From positions 1 through 64,000 of the forward strand of contig NZ_JABANE010000026.1 in NCBI RefSeq assembly GCF_012844305.1: 64,000 nucleotides of DNA, written 5' to 3'. Under the pieces are notes generated by a model. The model had not been told where the DNA came from. It did no database searches and saw only the letters and a list, made by a program, of their open reading frames with translations. A program made the translations under genes and the position numbers. Origin of the DNA: Flammeovirga aprica JL-4. GTDB lineage: Bacteria; Bacteroidota; Bacteroidia; Cytophagales; Flammeovirgaceae. Positions 53,695 to 63,269 of the stretch are shown one piece after another; the stretch's first letter is position 1; every line of letters starts with the position of its first letter.

Positions 53695-55347
53695 ATGGAA
53701 ACAAAAACAGCAACCTCCCAACAACCTTTGTCCATAAAGGAGAAAATTGGCTATGCCCTAGGTGATGGAGCCGCCAATATTGCTTGGAGAGGTGTAGCCA
53801 CTTTTTTATTCATCTTCTATACCGATGTATTTGGAATTGAGACAGCCGTAGTAGGTCTATTAATGTTAGTCGCAAGATCAAGTGACGGCATCAGTGATGT
53901 ACTTATGGGTATTGTGGGTGATAGGACAAAATCAAAATATGGTAAATTCAGACCTTGGATCTTATGGACTGCTATTCCATTAGGAGCAATTCTGGCACTT
54001 TTATTTACCACTCCTGATTTAAGTAATGAAGGTAAAATCATTTACGCTTACGTCACTTATTTTCTTTTCACTTTAATCTACACTGCTAATAACATTCCAT
54101 ACGGGGCATTGATGGCAGTAATGACAAGTGATGATAAAGAACGAACTTCAATTGGCAGTTTCAGAATGGTCGGTGCATTTACAGGTGGTATGCTTGTACA
54201 AGGTGCATTGTTATATCTTGTTGCCACTTTTGGTGATGTAAATCCTACTGTTCATTTAGAGCAAAAAACAGCAGACAGTTATTTGGTTACCGTTTCTGCT
54301 CCACATGATGTTCCAAATGCCAATATCAAAACAGAAAATGGCATTGCTAATTTTAAGTGGGAAGATGCTAATGTAGAGGATCAAGAAAGCAGTCCTACTA
54401 AAAGTTTTCTGATGGAAGCTGACTTTGAATATACTTTTTATGTGACAGGGGAAGAAAACTTGACTGAAGAAAGTTTCTCCATCATTAATCAGAAAAAAGG
54501 ATACAGTACTTCAATATACATTATGAGTATATTCCTGTCCTTATTTATGTTTATTACTTTCCTTACGACCAAGGAAAGAGTAACTCCACCTAAAACACAA
54601 AAGACCGATTTAGGAAAGGATTTACAAGACCTTATCCATAATAGACCTTGGATTATACTATTAGTCATTGGATTATTATTCAATATCTATAATTCCATCA
54701 AACAAGGTATTGTAGTAATCTATTTCACGCATTACCTTCACAACCAATTATTAGCGGCCTCTTATATGGTTGCATTGACTTTGGCTTCCATTGGCGGAGC
54801 AATGATTACAGCTCCATTAGGGAAAAAGCTTGGAAAGAAGAAGCTATTTATCTTCGCTTTAATATTTTCAGCATTCTTCAATGCATTACTTATTTTTTGC
54901 AGAGCAGAAGACACAACAGCCATATTTACTTTGGGAATAATTTCTGAATTTGCCTCAGCCATCTTCCCTACCCTTTTCTTTGCAATGCTTGGCGATGCCG
55001 CTGATTATTCAGAGTTTCAAAATAACCGAAGAGCTACAGGACTTGTTTATTCGGCAGGTTCTTTTGCCACTAAATTTGGATCAGGTATAGCAGGTGCAAT
55101 TATCGGTTTTGTATTAAGTGCTTATCATTACAACGGACTTGACCATACTACCATTGTAGGGGCTATTCCTGGAATTAAAATGTTGATGAGCTGGATTCCA
55201 TCAGTAGTTGCTATTGTGGCGGCATTACTTATGATGTTATACCCTCTTAATGATAAAGTCCTACAGAAAATAAATATTGAACTCAACAAAAGACGTCAGT
55301 TAGAAAAATCAAATTCTACCGAAGACCAATTTGAAGAAGTATTATAA
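53695..55347 (+). CDS. GPH-type (MelB-like) MFS sugar transporter with extracytoplasmic insertion
   Basis: 550 residues, longer than usual MelB-type carriers (about 470). The N-terminal half has [14 protein letters not shown] and [21 protein letters not shown], typical of the glycoside-pentoside-hexuronide family. An insertion of about 85 residues (about 180-265), acidic and beta-rich by eye ([20 protein letters not shown]), separates two TM helices and faces the periplasm. It would import cellobiose or similar by cation symport for the GH94 enzyme. Confidence 0.88.
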   Translation: METKTATSQQPLSIKEKIGYALGDGAANIAWRGVATFLFIFYTDVFGIETAVVGLLMLVARSSDGISDVLMGIVGDRTKSKYGKFRPWILWTAIPLGAILALLFTTPDLSNEGKIIYAYVTYFLFTLIYTANNIPYGALMAVMTSDDKERTSIGSFRMVGAFTGGMLVQGALLYLVATFGDVNPTVHLEQKTADSYLVTVSAPHDVPNANIKTENGIANFKWEDANVEDQESSPTKSFLMEADFEYTFYVTGEENLTEESFSIINQKKGYSTSIYIMSIFLSLFMFITFLTTKERVTPPKTQKTDLGKDLQDLIHNRPWIILLVIGLLFNIYNSIKQGIVVIYFTHYLHNQLLAASYMVALTLASIGGAMITAPLGKKLGKKKLFIFALIFSAFFNALLIFCRAEDTTAIFTLGIISEFASAIFPTLFFAMLGDAADYSEFQNNRRATGLVYSAGSFATKFGSGIAGAIIGFVLSAYHYNGLDHTTIVGAIPGIKMLMSWIPSVVAIVAALLMMLYPLNDKVLQKINIELNKRRQLEKSNSTEDQFEEVL

Positions 55348-55361
55348 AATCACTACAGACA

Positions 55362-57821
55362 ATGACAGTTACAACAGCAAAAAGCAAGAAATTCGGACAT
55401 TTTGATGACGAACAAAGAGAATATGTTATCACTAATCCGGCAACCCCTTTCCCATGGATTAACTACCTTGGAAACGAAGATTTTTTCTCATTAGTATCCA
55501 ATACTGCTGGCGGTTACTCTTTCTATAAGGATGCCAAATTCAGAAGATTAAATCGTTATAGATACAATAATGTTCCCATGGATAATGGTGGTCGTTATTT
55601 CTATATCAAGGAAGGTGATACGATGTGGTCTCCGGGTTGGAAGCCTGTAAAGACGGAATTGGATGAATACGAATGCCGTCATGGTTTGAGTTATACAAAA
55701 ATCAAGGGGGTTAAAAATGAGCTTGAAGCTGAAGTAACTTTCTTTATTCCGCTAGGTCATTGGTGTGAAATCCAAAAAATGACTTTAAAGAATAACAGTG
55801 ATCAGAAGAAGACTTTCAAGTTGTTCTCTTATAATGAATGGTGTTTATGGAATGCTGAGGATGATCAAAACAACCTTCAAAGAAACTTATCTACGGGTGA
55901 AGTAGAAATTGATGGAGCAACTTTATACCATAAAACGGAATACAAAGAGAGAAGAAATCATTACGCTTTCTATCACTTGAATGCTGAAATTGACGGATAT
56001 GATACAGATAGAGAATCTTTCATTGGTTTATATAATGAATTCTCTAACCCTCAAGCCGTTTTAGATGGAGCACCTAGAAACTCTGAAGCTCACGGTTGGT
56101 CTCCTATCGCTTCTCATTACAAAGAAATCACTTTGGAAGCTGGAGAGAGTACTGACTTGATCTTTATTTTAGGTTATATTGAAAATAAAGAAGAGGAAAA
56201 ATGGGAAAGCAAAGGGGTAATCAATAAAACGAAAGCAAAGAAATTGATCGCAAAATTTGATACTACTGAAAAAGTAGATCAAGCTTTAGCAGAATTAGCA
56301 GATTACTGGACTAACTTGCTTTCAATCATCTCATTGGAACATGAAGATGACCGCTTGAATAGAATGGTCAACATCTGGAATCAATACCAATGTATGGTGA
56401 CCTTCAATATGTCAAGATCGGCTTCATTCTTCGAAGTGGGTATTGGTAGAGGAATGGGCTTTAGGGATTCTAATCAAGACCTTATTGGATTTGTACATCA
56501 AGTCCCTGAAAGAGCGAGAGAAAGAATTATTGACATTGCCTCTACTCAATTCCCTGATGGCGGATGTTATCATCAATATCAGCCTCTGACTAAAAGAGGA
56601 AATGATGCAATTGGTGGCGGTTTTAATGATGACCCGATGTGGCTGATTCTTGGAACGGTAAGTTATATCAAAGAGACTGGAGACTTTTCTATTTTAGATG
56701 AAATGGTTCCTTTTGATAACAACCCAGACCTTGCTCAGACTTTATTTGATCACTTAACAATATCATTTAATCACGTTATCAATAATTTAGGCCCTAATGG
56801 ATTACCTCTGATTGGTAGAGCGGATTGGAATGACTGTCTGAACTTAAACTGTTTCTCTACAGATCCGAATGAATCTTTCCAAACTACAGAAAACAATACG
56901 GAAGGTTCTAAAGCGGAGTCAGTGATGATTGCAGGTTTGTTTGTGGTTTACGGTACAGAATACATTCAGCTATGTAATGAGCTTGGCAAAGCGGAAGAGG
57001 CTGAAAGAGCTACTTCTTTTGTAAATAGCATGAAAGAAGCTGTTAAAACTAAAGGATGGGATGGTGACTGGTTCTTAAGAGCTTATGATTTCTATGGTAA
57101 CAAAGTGGGTTCTGATGAAAATGAAGAAGGTAAAATCTTTATTGAATCACAAGGATGGTGCTCTATGGCTGAAATTGGCTTGGAAGACGGCATGGTAGAA
57201 AAAGCCTTGGATAGTGTGAAGGAAAGATTGGATACACCTTATGGAATTGTATTGAACAACCCTGCCTTTACTGAATATAAAATTGAATACGGTGAAATCT
57301 CTACCTATCCAAAAGGATACAAGGAAAATGCAGGTATTTTCTGTCATAACAACCCTTGGATCATCATTGGTGAAACGAAACTAGGAAGAGGAGATCAAGC
57401 CTTTGATTACTTTAAGAAAATCTGTCCTTCTTACTTAGAAGAGATTCAGCAATTGCACAGAGTAGAGCCTTATGTGTATTGTCAGATGATTGCCGGAAAG
57501 GATGCTTATATTCCTGGTGAAGGTAAAAACAGCTGGCTATCAGGTACTGCCGCATGGAATTTCTACACATTAATGCATTATATTTTAGGTGTTCAGCCAG
57601 AATACAATGGTCTTTTAATCGATCCGTGTATTCCTCAAGAATGGAAAGAATATACTGTATCACGTAAATTTAGAGGTGGAACGTATAACATTACAATCCA
57701 AAATCCTAATAACGTGAGCAAAGGTGTAGCACAAATCACTGTCAATGGTGAAAAGATTGAAGGCAACCTTATTCCAATTCTTGGAGAAGGCAAGCATCAA
57801 GTTATTGTTCAAATGAAGTAA
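55362..57821 (+). CDS. GH94 cellobiose phosphorylase
   Basis: 819 residues, the size of cellobiose phosphorylase. No signal peptide, so it is cytoplasmic. Motifs include [59 protein letters not shown], and [11 protein letters not shown] with the catalytic DWND at 488-491. It splits cellobiose with phosphate into glucose-1-phosphate and glucose. The operon order GH3-MFS-GH94 fits import of disaccharide with energy-saving phosphorolysis. Other GH94 substrates (laminaribiose, chitobiose) cannot be fully excluded. Confidence 0.9.
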   Translation: MTVTTAKSKKFGHFDDEQREYVITNPATPFPWINYLGNEDFFSLVSNTAGGYSFYKDAKFRRLNRYRYNNVPMDNGGRYFYIKEGDTMWSPGWKPVKTELDEYECRHGLSYTKIKGVKNELEAEVTFFIPLGHWCEIQKMTLKNNSDQKKTFKLFSYNEWCLWNAEDDQNNLQRNLSTGEVEIDGATLYHKTEYKERRNHYAFYHLNAEIDGYDTDRESFIGLYNEFSNPQAVLDGAPRNSEAHGWSPIASHYKEITLEAGESTDLIFILGYIENKEEEKWESKGVINKTKAKKLIAKFDTTEKVDQALAELADYWTNLLSIISLEHEDDRLNRMVNIWNQYQCMVTFNMSRSASFFEVGIGRGMGFRDSNQDLIGFVHQVPERARERIIDIASTQFPDGGCYHQYQPLTKRGNDAIGGGFNDDPMWLILGTVSYIKETGDFSILDEMVPFDNNPDLAQTLFDHLTISFNHVINNLGPNGLPLIGRADWNDCLNLNCFSTDPNESFQTTENNTEGSKAESVMIAGLFVVYGTEYIQLCNELGKAEEAERATSFVNSMKEAVKTKGWDGDWFLRAYDFYGNKVGSDENEEGKIFIESQGWCSMAEIGLEDGMVEKALDSVKERLDTPYGIVLNNPAFTEYKIEYGEISTYPKGYKENAGIFCHNNPWIIIGETKLGRGDQAFDYFKKICPSYLEEIQQLHRVEPYVYCQMIAGKDAYIPGEGKNSWLSGTAAWNFYTLMHYILGVQPEYNGLLIDPCIPQEWKEYTVSRKFRGGTYNITIQNPNNVSKGVAQITVNGEKIEGNLIPILGEGKHQVIVQMK

Positions 57822-57846
57822 ATTTGATACTATAAAATTGTGCTTG

Positions 57847-57898
57847 AGGGAAGTAGCAGTTCTTAATGTTAGAAGCAATAAAGAACTACTACTTCCCT
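57847..57898 (+). terminator. Intrinsic terminator of the beta-glucoside operon
   Basis: AGGGAAGTAGCAGTTCTT (57847-57864) pairs with AAGAACTACTACTTCCCT (57881-57898), one mismatch, followed by TTTTCT. It lies 25 bases after the GH94 stop. Confidence 0.88.
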
Positions 57899-57975
57899 TT
57901 TCTGTTTTATGATAAACAGGCTTAATCCCTAATTTTTTCGTACTTTTGCATTCCACAATTATACTAACCATCGAA

Positions 57976-59220
57976 ATGCATATTTGGGAAAAGAAAACTA
58001 AAGAAGAAATCAGGCAACGAATTTTTGACGCCTTACATGAAAACAGAGATTATTTTGGCAATAATTCATTAGGTGTACCAGGCTCTCACCTTGATAGTAA
58101 AGTATTTCCGGAAGATGCCCCTTTTCTAAAAGAAGCTCCATTCATCACATCGCTTTTACATAACCCCAATCACATTGGCTGTCATACACAAGGAGAAAGT
58201 GAAAGCTTCTTCAAAGGCACTCAAGATATTGAAAGAGAATTGATTGAAATCTGTGGGGTTGACATTTTAAAAGGAGAGCCAAATTCAATTGACGGCTATG
58301 TAGCGGCGGGTGGAACTGAAGCCAATATGCAGGCCATATGGATTTACAGAAACTACTTCAAAGAGGAATTTAATGCTACTCTTGACGAGATTGCAATCAT
58401 AGCTTCTCAAGACAGTCATTATTCTATGGCCAAGGCTTCCAATATTTTGTCACTCACATATTATCAAGTGGCAGTTTCTGAAAATGAAAGAGTATTACTG
58501 CAAACATCTTTAGAAGAAAAAATTGAACAAGCATTAGCTGAAGGTAAGAAGTATTTTATCGTTATCGCCAATATGATGACCACCATGTTTGGCTCTGTAG
58601 ACGATGTGAATATCTATACCGATACTTTAAAAGCGAAACAGCTTCCCTTCAAACTTCATGTGGATGGAGCTTATGGCGGTTTCTTCTTCCCGTTCTCTCA
58701 TAAAAAACATAACCTTGATTTCAGAAATAAAGACATTTCATCTGTTACTTTAGATGCACATAAAATGCTTCAAGCACCTTATGGTACTGGTTTATTTCTA
58801 GTAAGAAAAGGCTGGATGAAATACGGTAATACAAAAGCTGATTATGTGCAAGGTGATGATTTCACAATGATTGGCAGTAGATCAGGTGCAAACGCCATTG
58901 CCATTTGGATGATTCTTTTGACGTATGGTCCTTACGGTATGCGTGAGAAAATCTATATTCTAAGTAAAAGAGGTGATTGGTTTACCCATAAATTAGATGA
59001 AATTGGTATTCAATATTTCCGAAGTAAAGATTCCAATATTATCACTATGAAAGCGAAAGGAATCTCTCCTGAAGTAGCTTCAAAATATGGGTTAGTACCT
59101 GATGTTCACCATAACCCATCTTGGTATAAAGTAGTGATTATGGAACATGTAACGATTGAGAAATTAGCTCCTTTGGTGGAAGATTTAAAAAAAATAAGCA
59201 TAAAAAAAACTACAGTCTAG
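57976..59220 (+). CDS. PLP-dependent decarboxylase (group II, glutamate/aspartate/histidine type)
   Basis: 414 residues from the chosen start MHIWEKKTKEEI; ten upstream in-frame codons lie in the A/T-rich leader. Fold type I signatures: AAGGTEANMQAIWIYRNYF, ASQDSHYSMAKASN, HVDGAYGGFFFP, and the PLP lysine Lys263 in TLDAHKMLQAPYGTG. Substrate could be aspartate, glutamate or an aromatic/histidine amino acid; sequence alone does not say. A bidirectional terminator follows. Confidence 0.85.
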   Translation: MHIWEKKTKEEIRQRIFDALHENRDYFGNNSLGVPGSHLDSKVFPEDAPFLKEAPFITSLLHNPNHIGCHTQGESESFFKGTQDIERELIEICGVDILKGEPNSIDGYVAAGGTEANMQAIWIYRNYFKEEFNATLDEIAIIASQDSHYSMAKASNILSLTYYQVAVSENERVLLQTSLEEKIEQALAEGKKYFIVIANMMTTMFGSVDDVNIYTDTLKAKQLPFKLHVDGAYGGFFFPFSHKKHNLDFRNKDISSVTLDAHKMLQAPYGTGLFLVRKGWMKYGNTKADYVQGDDFTMIGSRSGANAIAIWMILLTYGPYGMREKIYILSKRGDWFTHKLDEIGIQYFRSKDSNIITMKAKGISPEVASKYGLVPDVHHNPSWYKVVIMEHVTIEKLAPLVEDLKKISIKKTTV

Positions 59221-59262
59221 CGCAAGTGTTAAGCCGATAAGTGTCGCTTGTGCTTGCTATTG

Positions 59263-59321
59263 AAAAAAGTCTGAAGAATTATAGCTACTCAAAATAGTAC
59301 TATAATTCTTCAGACTTTTTT
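59263..59321. terminator. Bidirectional intrinsic terminator (22-bp perfect stem)
   Basis: AAAAAAGTCTGAAGAATTAT extended to AG (59263-59284) pairs perfectly with 59300-59321 around a 15-base loop. T-runs lie on both strands. It serves the decarboxylase gene and the convergent mog gene. Confidence 0.93.
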
Positions 59322-59385
59322 CAGATATAGATCCAAGTCACGCTTTCAGCTTAAGACTTGAACCAGTTTCATATTTTATGAATCA

Positions 59386-59925
59386 CTATTTCTGCTTCGG
59401 ACGAAAAACCTTCATTTCCTCCTCATTCGTTTGGATATAAGCTCCACCAATCAAATCAATACAATATGGAATAGCAGGGAAAACCACCTCTAAACACTCT
59501 TTGATTGATTTTGGTTTTCCTGGAAGATTTATAATTAAAGTGCTACCACGAGTACCTGCTGTCTGACGAGATAAGATAGCTGTAGGAACATATTTCAAGC
59601 TCATTTGTCTCATTAATTCCCCAAAACCAGGTAACATCTTCTCGCATACCGCTTCAGTAGCCTCAGGTGTAACATCTCTAACTGCTGGTCCAGTACCGCC
59701 TGTTGTTACAATTAAATCGCAACCTTTATTATCGGCCATATTGATCATTTCTTTTTCTAATAGATCTTGCTCATCTGGAACAACAGCATATTCTTCTTCC
59801 CATGAAGTAGAAAGCCATAAATTCATCAATCTCCTCACCTCTTTCCCTGGCAAATCCTCATATTCTCCTCTACTCGCTCTATCAGAGACATTGATAATAC
59901 CGATTCTTATTTCTTTTTCGCTCAT
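59386..59925 (-). CDS. mog: Molybdopterin adenylyltransferase (Mog)
   Basis: 179 residues with the MoaB/Mog fold: INVSDRASRGEYEDLPG, then TTGGTGPAVRDVTPEA at 74-89 (the nucleotide/molybdopterin site), and GTRGSTLIINLPGKP. Length and the SDRASRG motif favour Mog over MoaB. It adenylates molybdopterin before metal insertion. No other moco genes are nearby. Confidence 0.9.
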   Translation of the reverse strand: MSEKEIRIGIINVSDRASRGEYEDLPGKEVRRLMNLWLSTSWEEEYAVVPDEQDLLEKEMINMADNKGCDLIVTTGGTGPAVRDVTPEATEAVCEKMLPGFGELMRQMSLKYVPTAILSRQTAGTRGSTLIINLPGKPKSIKECLEVVFPAIPYCIDLIGGAYIQTNEEEMKVFRPKQK

Positions 59926-60063
59926 TTGCTTTTTGTTTAAAGTTGGTCAAAAATAGAAAAGAATAGAGCAATCTCACATACCTAGACATAGGATTTCTTT
60001 CATGAATATTGATAGCAGTGCAAAATAGTTCACTTCACTATAATTTGGATTTCATCAACAACA

Positions 60064-60954
60064 TCATTCTATGTTTTTTAATTTGAAAAATAAATTATTG
60101 TAAAATGTATATTTCAACATCAATTCTTTAATGTGATCATCAGATTGATTTTCTAACATTGGTAATTTCTCATTCGGATATAAAGGGTTGTTCTTTTCTA
60201 TATCATAACCTAATTCGAGTAATTTTCTTTGCTTCAGCATATTTCTGTAAGCCTTTTTAAAACTCAAAGGCTCAAGCATTGCACGACCTGTGATATTATC
60301 GGTCAACATCACTGTGGTATCAGATTGTATCTCCTCAATTAAAAAAGAATGTTTATTTTCTTGATTATTTAAGGACAGGATCAAACCTGGCAAACCTGCA
60401 AATAAATAAGGCCCATCAGAAACTGGAATTTCTGGAGTGAACCAAGCCTCTACTTTATAAAGACCATATTCAGCTTTAGCTAGAATACAATTGTAACCTT
60501 TGATGACTTTTGACTCGTTTGTAATGACCCATTCTAATTCACCATAATTTTCTGTAAAACTACAATTGGCGATATAACCTAAATTATAAATATAGGTTGC
60601 TTCCTTGGTCTGATAATCTTTCATCACTGAAAAATTATTTGATTTAGGTTCTACAATTTCATTTTGGTCAATTGCTAAAATAGCTGTCACATCACTATTT
60701 TTATTCAGACTATTCTTTTCAAACTGCCTTTCCAATGACAACCCAAATAAATAGTAATCATAATTCAAAAATTTTGAAAAATGATCATTAAAAATCAAAA
60801 CAAACTTTTCCTGTGCCCTAGTAGTATCATTATGAAAAGGTTGGTAATCATAAACATATGTACACTTATAAGTTGAATACCCTTTTGGTGTGATCTGTGC
60901 TAATAGCGAAAATGATGGAAGCAGAAGTAGTGCAAATAATGTAAGTAATTTCAT
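60064..60954 (-). CDS. GLPGLI family protein
   Basis: 296 residues with a signal peptide (1-19) and the namesake GLPGLI motif at 187-192 within PYLFAGLPGLILSLNNQENK. The N-terminal half is beta-rich. GLPGLI proteins (TIGR01200) are known only from Bacteroidota, are exported, and have unknown function. Directly upstream (59 bases) is a double-glycine leader peptide gene on the same strand, so the two are probably one transcript. Confidence 0.85.
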   Translation of the reverse strand: MKLLTLFALLLLPSFSLLAQITPKGYSTYKCTYVYDYQPFHNDTTRAQEKFVLIFNDHFSKFLNYDYYLFGLSLERQFEKNSLNKNSDVTAILAIDQNEIVEPKSNNFSVMKDYQTKEATYIYNLGYIANCSFTENYGELEWVITNESKVIKGYNCILAKAEYGLYKVEAWFTPEIPVSDGPYLFAGLPGLILSLNNQENKHSFLIEEIQSDTTVMLTDNITGRAMLEPLSFKKAYRNMLKQRKLLELGYDIEKNNPLYPNEKLPMLENQSDDHIKELMLKYTFYNNLFFKLKNIE

Positions 60955-61013
60955 TCATCTAATATTTAAAAAGTGAAAATTGGGCCATATAAAAATATGA
61001 CCCTCAATAATGA

Positions 61014-61166
61014 TTAGCATACCATATTATAACCTGCGTACACTAAGTCCATGTAAGCGTACCACTGACCTCTTGAAATTCGGCCAGTTTGTAAATAATA
61101 CCACATCTGAGATGTACATGAACCTCCCTTGAAGTCTTCCATTTGATTTAAAGTTAGCTTTTCCAT
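61014..61166 (-). CDS. Double-glycine leader peptide (bacteriocin-like precursor), 50 aa
   Basis: A short gene found by reading the minus strand. The leader MEKLTLNQMEDFKGG (1-15) has the hydrophobic pattern and GG cleavage site (Leu-Asn-Gln-Met-Glu-Asp-Phe-Lys-Gly-Gly) of class II bacteriocin and ComC-type precursors, cut by C39-peptidase transporters. The 35-residue core begins with Ser-Cys, is rich in Tyr and Trp (MWYYLQTGRIS, QWYAYMDLVYAGYNM), and ends in Cys50, so Cys17 and Cys50 could form a disulfide ring or be modified. The next gene is GLPGLI, 59 bases downstream. No transporter or modification enzyme is visible in this window. Confidence 0.7.
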   Translation of the reverse strand: MEKLTLNQMEDFKGGSCTSQMWYYLQTGRISRGQWYAYMDLVYAGYNMVC

Positions 61167-61257
61167 TTAAAAAAAGTTTTATGAATTTTAATAATGCCTA
61201 CTCTATTCAAGCTTTTCGGCTAACGCTTTTTATGCATAAATTCCTGTATATAACTTC

Positions 61258-61271
61258 ACTCTATATAGAGT
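61258..61271. promoter_or_regulatory. Perfect 14-bp palindrome
   Basis: ACTCTATATAGAGT is its own reverse complement. It sits about 90 bases upstream of the peptide ATG, a reasonable place for an operator. Confidence 0.35.
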
Positions 61272-61898
61272 CAGTCTTTGATTAATGACGCTATTTTCTT
61301 TTGAAGACATGCCTTGATTTTAAGAATTGAGAACAGTAATTCCACCTCTCATTCTTTTATGAATAAGAACTAACAAGAGTTTTTATCAATGAAAACCATC
61401 AAGCGATTATCCATTGGAAATGCTTATACAATTACTCTATGTTCACTTTGATTATGATATAAAATAGGACAGGCATATCCTATTAATAAAAATGCGGAAC
61501 AATAGTTTACTTATCATAGTTAGTTCATTTACTGAAATGTTGCTGATATTAAATCATCAACCCCTCACAATAGTTATTAATACTTTAAAAAGAGAGCATA
61601 CAAACTTCAAACAATACATTTTAATACTAGCAATCAAGAAATTAGTTTGATGATGTAACTCTGTCTACAACAAATTTAGATAATATATTTTCGGATCTAC
61701 AACTTTCAAAAATAGAGCATTATCACTTAATAAAAATCCATTTTAAGCCATCTGTCAAGCTTTTCTAAAAAGTAATGCATTTAAAATTAAACCTGTATCA
61801 AGATACAATCATTTAAATAAATAGAATTTAACTTTTTATAATAAGTACAAAGTCAAACTAACAGATAAAGAAATACTCTCAACTGCTCGCAATAAAAA

Positions 61899-61931
61899 AA
61901 ACACCTCGCTGATAATACCAACGAGGTGTTT
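61899..61931 (-). terminator. Intrinsic terminator
   Basis: On the minus strand AAACACCTCG (rc of 61922-61931) pairs with CGAGGTGTTT (rc of 61899-61908) and is followed by eight T in total. It lies 241 bases after the stop of the gene at 62172-63008 and would end that transcript; the long 3' tail holds no gene. Confidence 0.8.
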
Positions 61932-62171
61932 CATGAACTTAACTCTCTCAATTCTTTTATCACTTATCAAATAAGTGCATTCATCTAACTTCTGAATTAT
62001 TATACTGCTCAAACATTAATTATGTTTCACTTTAAACATATATTTAATTCAAATAAATCTTAATTAGATAACAAATATGAGTGATAAGGCAAGAATACCT
62101 ATTTGTTTATAGTCATTCTTTTTAATATCAAACAATATTAGAAGTATTGAGAGTGAATAGTTCAGTGTAGA

Positions 62172-63008
62172 TTATAAAGAACTACCTTGAAGCTGTTTTT
62201 GTAGTTCTTCTGACAATTTTGTATCAATTACATTTTGTAATTTTTCAGCCTTGAAATCATATTTTTTGATCACAGTTGGTTCACTGTATTGATCGAATTT
62301 GCCGTCTTTATTATAATCCAACCCAAAAGAAATAATGAGATCTTTTTGGTCTTCCACGAAACTGAATTCTTTAATTGCTGTATTTTCTATTGCTACTGTT
62401 CTTAGTTTTTTCTCTTTCAAAGAATAAATCATTAAAGAGCTTAAATCTTTGAAATCAATAACACCATCTTTATTGGTGTCTTTTGTTGAAGCTGTGAATA
62501 CCAATAAAATATCATCTTCAAAATACTCTGTATTAATGTGGTCAAATTGCATTCTTCCTTCATAAAGCTTTTTGGTTTCATTTTTCTTATGATCATAAAT
62601 CAAAAGGTTATTGAAATAACCATTGTATACTTTGGAATATCTAGAGCCTCTTTTTCCACTTCCACTAAAACCAAAACTTTGCTCTTCAATATAATTATCA
62701 TCAATATCCTCCGCTTTTTTCAAAGTTTTGTGAGATACAGGAATCATATAAACAAGATTTACTGTATCGACTAATTGAGGCAAATCATAAGAAATAACCT
62801 GCTTTCTCTTGTTTTCTTGTTGTAACTCTTGTACTTCCTCTTCTGCAATAAGTCCAACATTTTCATTTTCCCTTGGGAAAAGCCACCTTATCTCTTTTAC
62901 CAGAGCAAGCATAAGTCCCATTAGGCCAAGAAGGACAAATAGAGCAACAAGAGTACCCGTTACTGCCAGAAGTTTCTGATTGTAGTTTTTGATTTTTTCG
63001 ATGTTCAT
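62172..63008 (-). CDS. Single-TM protein with EF-hand-like DxNxDG segments, 278 aa
   Basis: One N-terminal TM (about 12-35, LLAVTGTLVALFVLLGLMGL) with a short cytoplasmic tail. The extracytoplasmic domain has DTNKDGVIDFKDLSSLMIYS and, about 50 residues later, DYNKDGKFDQYSE, two Ca2+-loop-like segments. The same plan is found in the lipoprotein at 10432-11181, so they are paralogues with different membrane anchors. A Ser/Gly-rich linker (SFGFSGSGKRGSRYSK) may be exposed. Function unknown. Confidence 0.7.
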   Translation of the reverse strand: MNIEKIKNYNQKLLAVTGTLVALFVLLGLMGLMLALVKEIRWLFPRENENVGLIAEEEVQELQQENKRKQVISYDLPQLVDTVNLVYMIPVSHKTLKKAEDIDDNYIEEQSFGFSGSGKRGSRYSKVYNGYFNNLLIYDHKKNETKKLYEGRMQFDHINTEYFEDDILLVFTASTKDTNKDGVIDFKDLSSLMIYSLKEKKLRTVAIENTAIKEFSFVEDQKDLIISFGLDYNKDGKFDQYSEPTVIKKYDFKAEKLQNVIDTKLSEELQKQLQGSSL

Positions 63009-63114
63009 GATTGATTCGATTAAAGATTTGACACTGTTATTATGATCAAGTTAAATATTGAATTACAAAAGTGTGGAAGGAGTGAATATTAATTAACATT
63101 TTTAAATAGAAGAT

Positions 63115-63142
63115 AAAAAAAGACCTTAAAAATTAAGGCCTT
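63115..63142 (-). terminator. Intrinsic terminator of the sulfatase gene
   Basis: On the minus strand AAGGCCTTAA pairs with TTAAGGTCTT (one mismatch) around a short loop, followed by seven T. It lies about 125 bases after the sulfatase stop. Confidence 0.75.
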
Positions 63143-63269
63143 TTCTCTGATTGATATGCTATGTCAAGTAGTCTCACATGTACGTCTATTACTTAAACCT
63201 ATTATTTATATAATTGATTGAAGCATAGCTTAAAGTGTGTAAATGTAGTTTGTTAGTTTTGGTACTTAC

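Larger units (their letters stand above)
61167..62171. other. Gene-poor region upstream of the leader peptide
   Basis: About 1 kb of A/T-rich DNA. It holds the palindrome ACTCTATATAGAGT (61258-61271), about 90 bases before the peptide start. It also holds the terminator at 61899-61931 and an inverted repeat CACTTAT/ATAAGTG (61963-61979). Small minus-strand frames such as one starting MRGGITVLNS are too short to support. Confidence 0.5.

Noticed and set aside
57946..57975. Upstream start for the PLP decarboxylase
   Set aside because: The ten extra residues are encoded by promoter-like A/T-rich DNA and do not match the family start.
61300..61360. Minus-strand peptide MRGGITVLNS
   Set aside because: Only ten codons, no leader pattern; the Gly-Gly is at positions 3-4.
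61860..61930. Minus-strand open frame starting MKHLVGIIS
   Set aside because: It is read through the terminator hairpin and its T-run.
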